NCBI RefSeq assembly: GCF_003597395.2
Contig: NC_133770.1
Location: 296,989,398 to 297,053,397, forward strand
Direction: 5' to 3'
Origin: Chelonoidis abingdonii
Taxonomy: Eukaryota > Chordata > Testudines > Testudinidae
DNA: 64,000 nt
The stretch's first letter is position 1; the number at the start of each line of letters is the position of its first letter. A program made the position numbers and the translations under genes. Under the pieces are notes generated by a model. That model did no database searches. It saw only the letters and a program-made list of their open reading frames with translations, and was not told the DNA's origin. Below, piece by piece: positions 1 through 10,444 of this stretch.

Positions 1-262
1 AATGGTCCCAAGGTGGCTCAAGTGTGAGACTGTCCATGCTTAAAGGTATAAAGACTGCGGCTTAATGCTGATTTCTTTCTTATTGCCGCAGCCCTGCCAC
101 TGAACCGCTGTCTGTCTAGTCACTGAAGGGGCAGAACTGAACAAACGTGGAGAGTGTCCCATCCGCCACTTGAAGGAGAGTAGTTGCCATGCAGGGACCC
201 AACTATGATGGCTAAAGTTAGGGAAGAGGATAAGGACACCAACCCACCCGAGGCAAAAATGG

Positions 263-400
263 ACAGGCTTATTAAGACCCAGCTTGACAAAGTCTTGGTC
301 GGGATGATATAGTTGGTGTTGGTCCTGCTTTGAGCAGGGGGTTGGACTAGATGATCTCCTGAGGTCTCTTCCAACCTTGATATTCTATGATTCTATGATT
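263..400 (+). mobile_element. CR1 LINE 3' end
   Basis: This is the terminal part of a CR1 retrotransposon, 5'-truncated. It carries the hallmark 'GGGGGTTGGACTAGATGA' stretch and ends in two copies of the ATTCTATG octamer that CR1 elements end with. The orientation is plus. Only the 3' untranslated tail and the last ORF2 codons could be present. Confidence 0.92.
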
Positions 401-1413
401 TAATTCCTTAAGTTTTGGGGATTCTCTTCCAATGGGAAAACTTGCTCTTTTCCCTCTGAGTCCATGGTCCGAAGGTGACTGACAGAGTTTAGGTTTGGAG
501 ATAGGTTGACAGGTGGGTCAGGAGCTTGGGAGCAGCCAAGCTGGAACAAGTCTGAATCAAAGCCCTAGAGATGTGTGATGCTGTATCCATCCTATGTGAC
601 AAATGCTAATAGCTAATGACAAATGCTAATAATGTTGGCTGGCTGTTTGGGGGCCTGCACGGGATGAACTGGGGTCTCAGACCAGTTCTTAGTGCCACTT
701 TCCACCTTCAATTCCCTCCACAAACAAACCAAAGCCGACACTAGCCCTTCTCCATTAACACTAATTATCCCATTCACAGGCATTCTCATCACAAAGGGTG
801 AATAGGCCATGGAGACTAAAACTGTCTCTCATGCCTACAGATGCCCTCCAGCACAATGTTGAGGCATATTAGAACCATGAAGAAACCTTCCACTGAAGCC
901 AGCTGTACTGTATTGATTTTGTAGATCGAAGACATCTTTCTTGATAGCTACTGGGACACACTTGATAGAAATCCCAACTAAACAGAGGGCCCTATTGTGC
1001 TAGGAATGTACAAACCCATCAGAAGAGGCTGATCTTGCCCCAGCGATTGTATAATCTAAACAAAGAGAAGGTGGGAAAGGGAAACATAGGCAGTCTTGCC
1101 TGAGGTACAGAGGAGAGCTTGGAAGAGACTGCAGATCTCCTGAGGCCTTATTTAGTGCCCTGTCCACTAGGACATGCCACCTCCCACTAAGGTGGTGAAT
1201 GAAGGAACATACACTGCCACTCTGGCCAAATGATCCTAAATACTGCCACGAAATTTCAGAAGATCTACCACAGGTTCTTACTCCAAAGAGGTATTGGAAA
1301 CAGTTCTTCGGGTCCTGCGAAATCATGTGGTCCACATTACTCACTGGAAGTGGGTAGGGAGACCACAGCCTGAGTTGTAGTAAAGACTAAGCTCTGACTT
1401 TTTGTCTGGTTAG
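401..1413. other. No gene; mostly single-copy DNA
   Basis: I see no coding or RNA signal here. Around 985-1020 there is a short match to an old amniote LINE 3' end (a string meaning 'ggccctattgtgctaggaatgtacaaac') on the minus strand. The short open frames on both strands have no recognisable content. Confidence 0.5.
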
Positions 1414-1417
1414 CTGT

Positions 1418-1840
1418 TGTGGCAAATTCAGGACAATTAGCTACCAGGAGAGGGGTAGTAATTGGTCCCGGAAGGCTTAGCCCTGGAGGAATAAGGTTCA
1501 GCTGGGACAGGGGTTATCAGGGAACTAATTAGGTTCAGCTGGCCCCAATTGCTGGAGACCTTTTTAAATCCTCCCTGGCAGGGAAGCAAGGGGGGGGAGG
1601 AAGAGAGAAGCAGAGTAGCTGCCAGCAAGTAGGGGCAGCTGAACTCTGAGACTCTTCTTGCAAGGCAGATTGCATTCTCCCCAGAAGGAGAGGAAACTAG
1701 AGCAAGGGGCTGGCTGAGAAGGGATCAGCCAGACCCTGTGAGATTGGGAAGGGTTTTTTTTCTTTTATTTTGCCCAAGCCTGTGTCTCCGAGGCTAAGAA
1801 GGACTGAGCTAACAAAAGGAGAGGCAGGTACTTTGCCACA
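1418..1840 (+). mobile_element. Candidate solo LTR
   Basis: The 423-bp segment starts TGTGGCAAA and ends TTTGCCACA, a perfect 9-base inverted end pair in the TG...CA form of LTRs. It is flanked by CTGT on both sides (1414-1417 and 1841-1844), which fits a 4-bp target-site duplication. A TATA-like 'TTTTTAAAT' occurs near 1561, followed by a purine-rich stretch. No second LTR or internal retroviral or Gypsy region is visible nearby, so a solo LTR is the simplest reading. A non-autonomous DNA element with 9-bp inverted ends is the alternative. The strand is assumed from the TATA-like string. Confidence 0.55.
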
Positions 1841-1844
1841 CTGT

Positions 1845-3117
1845 GCAGTGTTTCAGGGGCAACAGTGCTCTTTCTGGAGCGATTGTGGGGAGGGTGGCAG
1901 GTAAGTATGAGAGCGCTGCAAGGCCTGAGTCTTGGAAGTGGCCGGCCACTAATGAAGTGGAGGCCAAATAAGGATCATTAGCTGAAGGTCAGTTTCCTAG
2001 CTTTGATTAAAGCCTAGGCTGATGGCAAGGTTAACCACGATGGGGACAAAATGCTAGGGAATTCTCTACCTCAGCCTCTCTACTTCAGAGACTCTGCCAT
2101 GGACGGGCAGGAGTGTATGCTGCAGCTTGGTGTGTGAGTGTCAGGTTAAGTGAGGAAGAGATGGGGGAAATGTACATACTGAAGGGACCAGGAGAAGCTC
2201 TAATTTACACTTGTGCATTTGCGCCAGGGATTTTACTGCCCATCTCTTTCTGTCTTCTGCAAATTCCTCTATGCAATTTGCTGTATAGCGGAGATGGGGC
2301 GAGTTCCAATCACAGTTATTTCTGAGTGGAGGAGGCTGGGAGTGTTTCTCACTGCCCCTTGTCCCCCTAAAAGAAAGAGGGGATGGACGAGCATTTTCCA
2401 TTTGTGGGAGTTTTCTATTGCTCTCCAGTCAAACAGAGAAAAAGCAAATTACTTGTGAAATAAGCACTCAAATGTGGGGCCAGGCACTCATGTGCGCACA
2501 CTTTAGACTAACACGGGTTCTAGAAAACACCTTAAACTCGAATATGTCTTCCTAAAATTGAGAAGAACCTCAATTCTAAGGGAGGTACAGTGTCCAGGTA
2601 ATGCCCAGTTAAGACAGACCATCTTTGCACTGACTTTCATAATTGGCTGGCCACATAAATGATCAGTCAAGAACACAGTATCCTGTTAGAAAGGAAACTC
2701 TGGGAAATCTCTCATTGCCGGACAAGAGCAGACGTATTGGCTCCATTTGGAATAATGTCTTTGTTTTGCTATCAGAGGAAAACTTTGTAAGCTTAAACTG
2801 CAAATGACGGGCAGAAGGGCTAAACCCAGCATCACCATGACAGGGGTATCCAGGGCTTGGTAAAACTGGGCAGTAGTCATGGAAAAAAGCAATACCAAAG
2901 AAATGACCAATTGTTGAACAGAGGCATGTGCTTCATGGTGATTTACTCTTCTCTGTAACCCAGGCCCACCTGAACTTTGCAAGACTGAGATCCACTTCGC
3001 AGTGGCCATGTTTAATATGCATAGTATTGTTGATCCCGACTGTATGTGTTCAGTCATACTAATGCTTAATGACAGAATGTATTCCATCAACAGCGTTCAG
3101 AGCACTTTGTATCAGTC
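1845..3117. other. No gene recognised; single-copy DNA
   Basis: I see no repeat family and no convincing exon. The 134-aa open frame on the minus strand at 2686-3090 has no domain I recognise and no codon-level evidence of selection. Confidence 0.4.
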
Positions 3118-3228
3118 TCGTTTTACTGATGGGGAAATTAAGGCCCAGAAAAGGGATTTGCCTAATGTCTAATAGCAGGTGAGGGACAGAGCTGGAGATA
3201 GAACCCAGGCGTCCTGGAGGCTACTGGA
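3118..3228 (-). repeat. MIR/CORE-type SINE fragment
   Basis: On the minus strand this reads as the MIR core and following region. The hallmarks on the plus strand are 'GATGGGGAAATTAAGGC', then 'CAGAGCTGGAGATAGAACCC' and 'AGGCGTCCTGG'. It is an old, diverged copy without a clear tRNA head. Confidence 0.75.
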
Positions 3229-3389
3229 CCATGCTGCAAAGTGTAATAGTTGTTTATCCTATTTTCACTGATAAGACACATTTGGAGTGAGTAATTGATC
3301 AGGTTCATTAGCAACCAAACCTGCAACTGATCCACTTCATTCACTTCTTGCAATTCATTTTAAGGAGTAGGTGGCTGCAGGCCTAATTA

Positions 3390-3580
3390 AGGGCTTGCAA
3401 AGTGGGGTGTGAATCTACACCGCCCCAGCCTGCGGAGCTCAGGCCGTGGGGCCAATAAATTGCAGTGTAGAGGTTTGGGCTGGAGCCCATGATTTGGGAC
3501 CCTCACGACTCATAAGGTTCTAGAGCCTGGGTTCCAGCCAGGCTCCAAATCCCAACACTGCAATTTGATAGCCAAGATCC
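3390..3580. repeat. Palindromic MITE fragment (turtle-type)
   Basis: Strings such as 'AAATTGCAGTGTAGAGG', 'GGGCTGGAGCCC' and, in reverse, 'CTGCAATTTGATAGCC' recur in inverted order. This is typical of a reptile MITE family that folds back on itself. The related copy at 5141-5424 shows the same words. The ends are worn, so the limits are approximate. Confidence 0.5.
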
Positions 3581-4213
3581 CTCCAACTTTATGAACTCAC
3601 CCCGGCCCAAAGCAGGGGAAAGGCCCATGGGTCTCCCATAGCTCCTTTTAGACTGGGTTGCTGGTGCAAAAGGTTAAATCAGGGCAGCTAGACCAACCAA
3701 TTTCAATCATGTGGATAACGAAGGCTGTTCATTAATAATCATTCATTTGGCCAGGTCATTTCTCTTTGGATTCAGCAAGTGAGGCATTAATTTTTATGTA
3801 TTTAGCTTCCAGCCTTGCATATATGCTGTTGAGATCCTGGTTGTGGCAAGTACTAAGCAGAGGAGGGAGAAAGGAGAGCCCCGATCCTGTCCTGGCTCAT
3901 TTTCCCTCCTTTGAGCATCCCTGGAAGAAGTCAGCCCCTCCCCCAGGAAGCCAACCTTGTAACTTGACTAGACAAATAGAAAACACTTCAAAGTGGTTCT
4001 CAACAGACAGCCTGGAGAGGGGCCTTTGGGTTCCACCCTGAGCTCCAGCCCAGGTACCGACTGCGCTCAGACCTGCTTTCATTCAGAGGCTTCCAGGGAA
4101 CGTCTGTATCTGTTGTAGCGTCAAGGGTCCAAGCTTCCCTCATGCTGAAGCACTGCTGTGTTAGCCTAGCTTTTCATACCACAGCTGCGCTGTTTAAAGT
4201 CATTGCAAGATGC
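3581..4213. other. No gene recognised
   Basis: Single-copy-looking DNA. The overlapping short frames at 3766-4082 on both strands have no recognisable domain. Confidence 0.4.
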
Positions 4214-4295
4214 TCAGGTGTAATTCTCTGACCTGTGCTATATGGGAGGCCAGACTAGATGATCATAATGGCTCATTTTAGCCTCAACATCTAGA
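4214..4295 (+). mobile_element. CR1 LINE 3' end (second subfamily)
   Basis: The stretch contains 'CAGACTAGATGATCATAATG' and ends in a decayed 'catctagacat'. This is the 3' tail of the CR1 subfamily whose consensus reads 'gaccatgtgctat... aggtcagactagatgatc'. It is 5'-truncated and plus-oriented. Confidence 0.8.
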
Positions 4296-4842
4296 CATCC
4301 TTACAAGAGTAAAATACTCAAGGAGAAAAACTGAGCAGTCTATACATGTACAGTGTAGCAGATAAATGTCAAACTTCCCCATTAGTATGGCAAGTATCAC
4401 AAGGAAGGTAGTGGGTAACATCTGATGGCCCTCCAGTGGCCCATGGACAAAGAATTGGGTTGGCTTGGCTCATTTCCTAGCAACCTTGTTGCTAACCTAG
4501 CCCAGAGCCTGAGGACTAAATGGGCCATGGAGCCGGAACTGCCTTCTCTAATCCCATTTAGGGTGGGGCTGGGATGCTTGCCCTGGAAATCTGCCCTGTA
4601 GGTATACAGAGGATTATAGTCTCTAGGGCAATTAACCTGGCATTTTTGACTATCACCAAATTCAGCAATGTTATTATAAGCAGGGTCTGAATAAGCTCAC
4701 CCCTGACATCTAGTGACACACTAGGGGAAAAGACCTCAGGAGCAGACTGTATTTGCACAGACACACCCTCTCTGCCTAGGTGTTCCGCAGACAGAGCTGC
4801 TTTGCCAAAGTGATCAGTTTTGGCTAGTGTTGGGTTACAAAC
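4296..4842. other. No gene recognised
   Basis: There is no repeat or exon I can name in this stretch. Confidence 0.4.
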
Positions 4843-5013
4843 AGGGCTGGCGCAACCCATTAGGCGACCTACGCGGTCACCTAGGGCGCTAACATTTGGG
4901 GGGGTGGCGAGTACGGCAGCCAGATCTTCAGCCGCCCTGGTCATTGGCGGTATTTTGGGGGCGAGACCTTCCGCCGCCTATGGTGCCAAAAGAGCTGGCG
5001 GCGCTCCTGGTTA
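4843..5013. repeat. GC-rich interspersed repeat
   Basis: The stretch begins 'AGGGCTGGCGCAACCCATTA' and continues with 'CACCTAGGGCGCTAACATTT' and several 'GCCGCC' words. I recognise it as a common GC-rich reptile interspersed repeat of uncertain class. The open frame 4820-5050 is a by-product of its composition. Confidence 0.55.
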
Positions 5014-5140
5014 CAAAAACCCTACAGCTCAGATTTTAATTACTTTATAAAGCTGTTAAGCCAGTGGCGGGTGGGAGGAGGATCCATAGGGAAGCCCGAA
5101 AGTGGTCCATTGAGTCTTAGGGCTTGTCTAGGGGAATGTG

Positions 5141-5424
5141 AAGGATACGTTTACACTGCAATAAACACCTGCAGCTGGTGGGTGTCGGCTGGCCCGGGTT
5201 TGTGGGGCTTGGGCTGCAGGGCTATCAAATGCAGTGTTGATGTTTGGAGCAGGACTAGAACCAGGCTCTGGGATTCCATGAGCGGTGAGGGGCCCAGAAG
5301 GTGGGTTCCAGCCCAAGCTTCCACCCTGCAATTTTACTGGCCCTAAGGCCAACTCTCCACTAGCCCAAATCAACCAACACGGACCAGTGGAGATGTTTGA
5401 TGGCAGTGTAGCCATATCCTTTGC
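5141..5424. mobile_element. MITE with roughly 20-bp terminal inverted repeats
   Basis: The left end AAGGATACGTTTACACTGCA and the reverse complement of the right end (AAAGGATATGGCTACACTGC) match at most positions, giving a 284-bp foldback element. The inside repeats 'GGGCTTGGGCTGCAGGGCTA' and related words also seen at 3390-3580. It has no coding capacity. I could not see a clear target-site duplication. Confidence 0.7.
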
Positions 5425-5499
5425 CTAAAAAGTAATTGAAGCCATTGTATTCTTTCCTGCCCAAGTGTTTAAAGAGCTGGTTGGACTCAACTGTGAGTC

Positions 5500-6765
5500 T
5501 TTGTTTCTGTTCAGTGATGAGCAGAGCTGCAATCATTGATGATGATGCATTCTAGAGGGTGCGAAAGTAGAATGAATTGTATTGTAGAAGTAGAATGAAT
5601 TAAAGAAATGCTATATGTTCCTTTAGGCAGAAATGAGGAATGTTCACGTAAAGTTGACAGGTATTGAACAATGGATCCACTTAAACTGATGGTGGGACAT
5701 TAACAGGAGATTGGTGAGAATTAATAAGGACATGAGATATCTGTCTAGCCCCTGGTAAATTTTATCAGTTCTGCTCCCTTCATAATCTTGTTAATTTCAC
5801 TCCCGTTTATCTGTATAAATAAGGTGGTTTGAACCTTGTATGGCGCTCACATTTTCTGGGTGTATTACCAGAGCGCTTTTGCTAATAAACAGTGGTCTAA
5901 CAAATTGTGAGTCCTGAATCTGACTTTGGCAAGGGTAAGCCCTGAGGTCTGGTGTGGGGGCAGTGTTGTGGGAAAAGAAAACAAAGCGGCAGTAGTGCAG
6001 ATGTTGCTTAAAATTGCTGGGAACTGAAATCACCGAGCTATGGGCTAAGTGGGGGAACATCAGAATGTGGCTTTGCGGACGTGGGCGTGAGCAGCAGCTG
6101 AGCTAGCCGCAGCAAGTAGCACACAGAAGTGGCGATAATAACAATGGCAGTAGCCCTGAGCTAGTTGCAGAGGGGGCAAGGCCGACTCACCTGAAGGCAC
6201 CTCTGAGCTCTGGGTCTCTGGTAACCAAGGACAACCAAGTGTGAGTGGGGTGCAGTGGAGAGAAGTGGGCATGCTGTGTTATACGGGACATTCTTTCATC
6301 GGACTTTCACACCACAAGGTGGGAAACTGAGGCAAAGGACACTGCCCGATGTTCTGTGGGGTGGGCGTTTGCTTGTGGTTATATGCTTTCGAATCCTGGT
6401 TGTTGTTAGGGTGACCAGACAACAAATGTGAAAATTCGGGATAAGGGTGGGGGGTAATAGGAGCCTATGTGAGAAAAAGACCCCAAAATCGGGACTGTCC
6501 CTATAAAATCAGGACATCTGGTCACCCTAGTTGTAGTATTTTCCTAGATTAAGCCTGGATTCCCTTTCTCTGTTAATAAAAGTTTTCTTTTGTTAAACAC
6601 AGACTCCCTGCTTGCAAATGGGGAAGGATTGCCTCTGAGAGGTGCCCGGGGATGTTGTGTAATTTTCCCAAGTTACTGGCTGGGGGCTTGAGCCGGTTCT
6701 GAGGAACCCCTAGATACTGAACCCAGCCCTTGTGACTGCTGACACCACCTGGCAGAAGGGTTACA
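5500..6765 (+). mobile_element. LTR-retroelement-derived block
   Basis: The first part has a promoter/polyadenylation layout like an LTR: TATAAATAA at about 5813 and AATAAA at about 5884, with U5-like sequence after. The second part has another AATAAA near 6573 and ends 'GCAGAAGGGTTACA' at 6765, a 3' end I associate with a turtle LTR family. The 5' boundary is not resolved, and no gag, pol or env reading frame survives. A 123-bp hAT MITE interrupts it at 6407-6529, and the interrupted sequence resumes cleanly on the other side, so the MITE is younger. Confidence 0.5.
6407..6529. mobile_element. hAT-type MITE, copy 1
   Basis: The element starts TAGGGTGACCAGA and ends with its inverse around TCTGGTCACCCTA. 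The 8-bp flanks are GTTGTTGT (6399-6406) and GTTGTAGT (6530-6537), a 7/8 match, as expected for a hAT target-site duplication. It is 123 bp long with no coding capacity. A second copy in the other orientation is at 21131-21254. Confidence 0.85.
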
Positions 6766-7510
6766 TTATTAATGCATAAAAGATAGCAAGAATCCCAGCT
6801 CAGAAAAAATGCCATGTGGCTGATGGGAGAAAACTTTCATTGCTGAAAGAAGCAGAACCAGATTCCTGTCCCCACAAGCTAGGAAGAAACTCACCAGGGA
6901 GCAAAAGCTCAGATGTTTTTTTAATTCCAGAGTAAGGCAGAAGAGCAGCAGGATTTGGGCCAGCCACACCTGAAATGATGGAGCCCTAGACTGCACCATT
7001 GAAAGAAACCTCTGCTTTAGTGTAAAGCCAGTGAAATGAGTGAAGTCCCAGCAGAGTGGGATTTGCCCCCTTACTCCTCACTGTAAGTGCTTTCCAATGA
7101 CCACGTGCACTAAGGCTTTGGCTACACACGTTTGATTCCCCTGCATGTGTGCACACGTGTATAAATTGCAGCGTAGCCATGGTTGCACTAGTTCCAGCAG
7201 AGGAGGCATGGCTGAACCACACTGAGGACAAGCCCACATAAAACCAATCGGTATGTACATAGCATGGCTCAGTCGTGCCTCCACTGCTGTTACCAGCGTT
7301 ACCGCAGCTACCCTGCAATTTCTACTCGATGAGCGCTATCTTGTGCTGACAACATCATCTACGGTAGGGGAAAAGCCATCAGTAGTCATAGGGCCAATTC
7401 CCCAAGGGGTATAAATGGGTGCAGCTCATTGACGTCAGACTTCTCACTCAAATGTGATGGGTTTCACCTGTCCCTGCTACCCAGAGTTCCAGTTGGGAGA
7501 GTTGGCGCTG
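6766..7510. other. No gene; one worn MITE-like stretch
   Basis: From about 7116 to 7330 the words 'AAGGCTTTGGCTACACACG' and 'ATAAATTGCAGCGTAGCC' look like one end of a DNA-transposon MITE. I could not pair a right end with it. The rest is unassigned. Confidence 0.35.
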
Positions 7511-7628
7511 TCCTGATCTCTGCCACTGTGCTTAGCCTTAGGCAAGTCACTTTGCCCGCTGAGTTTTGTTTTCCTCAACTGTTAAAAGCTGGTAATGTTA
7601 GCTTGCCTACTTTACAACAAGCTTCAGA
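7511..7628 (+). repeat. MIR/CORE-type SINE fragment
   Basis: The order 'ATCTCTGCCACTGTGCTTAG', 'AGGCAAGTCACTTTGCC', 'TTTTGTTTTCCTCAACTG' and 'AAAAGCTGGTAATG' follows the MIR consensus on the plus strand. It is a diverged copy. Confidence 0.75.
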
Positions 7629-7935
7629 ATGAGCGCTCCAGAAGCCCAATGCAACGGAAACAGACCATAGCGCTCTGTGTACTTGGACGTATGGAAATCC
7701 AGAACCAGAGTGCGCTACAGGCTTTCCACTTTCCCAGGCAGAGCTCTTCCTCTGTCTTCTTTTCTCCTGACCTTGTTGTTGGAGAAGAAAGGGAAAATTT
7801 GAGTGAAACACAATGTGACAAAGACGCAGCAAGCCAAAAGCAACAGCCCTTCCAGTTATAGAACGTGGCACATCTCAGGTAAAGAATGACAATGCAGTTC
7901 ATTGAAGGACACCAATGCAGTTCACAACAAATCCT

Positions 7936-8001
7936 GCATCCTGGCAAGGGGTTAGACTTAATGTCCTTTGTTGTCCCATCTAACCCTATGAGTCTATGAT
8001 T
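7936..8001 (+). mobile_element. CR1-like LINE 3' tail
   Basis: 'GGCAAGGGGTTAGACTTAAT' followed by 'CTAACCCTATGAGTCTATGA' is the end of a CR1 subfamily. It is heavily 5'-truncated. Confidence 0.7.
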
Positions 8002-8027
8002 CACAGAGGAACTCCGTCAGTTACTTA

Positions 8028-8120
8028 GACTGTAAGTGCCTTGGGGCTGGGACCTTCCTCACTAGACTGCACAGTTGTGAATGCCCTGACAAGTACTCAA
8101 TCCATAATAATGCTTTAAGC
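8028..8120 (+). repeat. Old LINE (L2/L3-like) 3' end
   Basis: 'AGACTGTAAGTGCCTTGGGG' followed by 'ctgggacctt' resembles the ancient amniote LINE 3' end also seen at 63325-63410, and in reverse at 15701, 19875, 30480 and 48130. The exact family is not assigned. Confidence 0.5.
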
Positions 8121-8128
8121 TTTGTGAC

Positions 8129-9534
8129 CAGGGCTGCTAACAGGGTGTTTCACAAGGGAGTTCTCCAGGTGAAGGAGGAGCAAATGAAGCACCCTTGGGG
8201 TAAGTGGCTGTCTGTAGTGTGTGTTTGTGTTTGGGGGTTACTTGCTGTGTGCTGAGCTTGTGTTGGTCTGTCTGGTTGGTGGATTGAAGGATCGTGTTCT
8301 GTGGCTGGCAGTTGGAAGCTGTGAGCTTCAAAGTAAGGTTTTAAAGCTAGAAGCCTCTATTAATTGGCTGAGCCTTAGTCAGTGAGCGGGGCTATCAACA
8401 AGGCCAGGGCTTTATAAAGCAGTGCGCAAGTGACCAGGGCGCTTGGAAGGGGAGTGGGAAGGGGGCAAGGTTCACTTGCTGTTCTTTAAAACCTGTAAAC
8501 TAAACTATATTCAAAACTTCTTGATTTAAACAATACCCTTTCATTAACTAGGTAGCTGGAGGAGAGATTGCAGGCAGAAGCCCAGCAGCAGGGTGGGGGC
8601 TACCCAGTTTATTGCGCCGAGTGCAGTATGTATGATTACCTGTCCTGTGGGCGGTGGCATATGTGTGCATTCGGTGCAAGGAGCTCCTGGCCCTCAGAGA
8701 CTGCGTACGGGCTTTGGAAGCCAGGGTGGCGGAACTGGAAGAGCCAAGGGAGGCAGAGAGGTATGTTGCTGATGCTTTCCAGGACACTGTAGAATTGTCC
8801 CACCTTCGGTCAGACAGCCCCTGCACTGTTGAGGAAGATGAAAGGTCCAGGGAAGTAGAGCAGTCAATGGGAGTAGAGGGAAACCTTCCCATAGTTGGGA
8901 CCCTCCTTCCAGATGGTGTTAGGGTATCCTCTCGCACTGAGGTTACCTCTCCGGGGGAGGGAACTCCAGTCACTAGGATGATTAGGGGTTTGGAGAGGGT
9001 CCCATATGAGGAGAGATTAAAGAGGCTAGGAATTTTCAGATTGGAAAAGAGGAGACTAAAGGGGGATATGATAGGGATATATAAAATCATGAGTGATGTA
9101 GAGAAAGTGGATAAGGAAAAGTTATTTACTTGTTCCCATAATACAAGAACTAGGGGACACTAAATGAAATTAATGGGCAGCAGGTTTAAAACAAATAAAA
9201 GAAAGTTCTTCTTCACACAGCACACAGTTAACCTGTGGAACTTCCTTGCCTGTGGGAGTTGTGAAGGCTAGGATATAACAGCCGTTTAAAATTAGAACTG
9301 GATAAATCTGCTTGAGTTAAGTCCATTCATGGGCTATTAGCCAGGATGGTAAGAATGGTGTCTCTAGCCTTTTGTCAGAGGATGGAGATGGATGGCAGGA
9401 GAGAGATCACTTGATCATTGCCTGTTGGGTTCACTCCCTCTGGGGCACCTGGCATTGGCCACTGTCGGTAGACAGGATACTGGGCTAGACGGACCTTTGG
9501 TCTGACCCAGTATGGCCGTTCTTATATTCTTATG
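8129..9534 (+). mobile_element. Internally deleted CR1 with 5' UTR
   Basis: Unlike the other CR1 copies here, this one keeps 5' sequence: the UTR from about 8129 and the ORF1 start region from about 8568. It then jumps at about 8976-8978 straight into the last part of ORF2 and the 3' UTR, ending 'TTCTTATATTCTTATG' at 9534. Most of ORF1 and nearly all of ORF2, including the endonuclease and reverse transcriptase, are missing. The 3' tail belongs to the 'GGTCTGACCCAGTATGG' subfamily, also seen at 61060 and 51134. An internal deletion is the simplest explanation. Template switching during reverse transcription could give the same product. Confidence 0.85.
8568..9163 (+). pseudogene. CR1 ORF1-ORF2 chimeric reading frame
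   Basis: The frame starting 8568 reads a cysteine pair (YCAEC) of the CR1 ORF1 N-terminus. A single-base change near 8653 shifts the continuation into the frame at 8654-9163, which carries the second pair (CIRCKE) and a leucine- and glutamate-rich coiled-coil-like segment (residues about 10-35 of that frame). Near residue 108 the protein becomes the ORF2 C-terminus ('GLERVPYEERLKRLGIF'). The junction is in frame. ORF1 of CR1 is an RNA-binding, zinc-finger and esterase-type protein. The esterase part and the whole polymerase are absent, so no retrotransposition function is expected. A stop at 9161-9163 lies before the normal ORF2 end. Confidence 0.75.
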
Positions 9535-9836
9535 TCTGCCTCTAAAAATGCAGCTTTGGGACAAAATGTGACTGCTACTTAAGGGAGCATAATGATGCTA
9601 CAGAACAGCTAAAGGGCAGATGTAATGGATAAATTCATCCAGTGGAAACAGCTCCACTTTTAGACCAAACATACTTTCCCAAGAAGGAATACAGCCAGGA
9701 TGCTGGGGCTAACTCCCCAGATCTTGTGCAAAAAGACATAGGATCTTTATCAATCATGAGTGGGCAAGATGTCAGTTGTCTGATGTTATCCAAAAAACTT
9801 GACCATCAGTTCTAGCTCACAAAGAAGAATGTTTCT
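9535..9836. other. No gene recognised
   Basis: Short single-copy stretch between two CR1 copies. Confidence 0.4.
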
Positions 9837-9977
9837 TAGGGAAGACTGGATGTTTTTCTAACAGATAAGCTTGAGTTCAAATGGGAATTATCTGGGGGAA
9901 CATCTCTGGCCTGTGCCCTCCAGGAGGTCAGTCTATGTGATTGTAATGGTCCCTTCTGAGCTTAGAAGCTATGAAGT
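9837..9977 (+). mobile_element. CR1 LINE 3' end
   Basis: 'GGATGTTTTTCTAACAGATA' followed by 'CAGGAGGTCAGTCTATG' and 'TGGTCCCTTCTGAGC' is the final ORF2 codons and 3' UTR of a CR1 subfamily. It is truncated and plus-oriented. Confidence 0.8.
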
Positions 9978-10444
9978 ACATGCGTGTTCAACTGGGACCT
10001 CGCCCATCCAGAAATGATCATTCCCATCTCAACTGACTGTGTGGGATATGGCCAGCTCACAGCCTGAGATGCAACTACTTTCACGCCGTGTAATAAAAAC
10101 CCACTAGACATGACATGGTTGTTGTGTGGTTGCACACTCTGTAATACGGTAACACCTTGTTACATAGCAAGAGTTGATCACCGTGCTACTATATAATGTC
10201 TTTTTCAATGAAAGCTGACTGTTGTAGTGATCATTGTTTTGTTGCTGCTATTTACACAGCAAGGATTTGTAAATCTGTTAAAATTTCCCAAATACATAAA
10301 TAGTAGAAGAATCGAAACAGAGGTATAGTCTTCACAGTCGCATACATACAGTAGATGCAGGACTTCTCTAAAGAAGGCCGAAGTCCATTGCTTTGCACCT
10401 TGTGTTGCTATTAAGAGCTATGCAAAGCGAATTGAAATTAGGTA
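9978..10444. other. No gene recognised
   Basis: AT-leaning single-copy DNA. I see no repeat I can name. Confidence 0.4.

Noticed and set aside
8548..9090. 180-codon minus-strand frame
   Set aside because: It is exactly antisense to the CR1 ORF1/ORF2 chimeric frame, whose residues match CR1 proteins.
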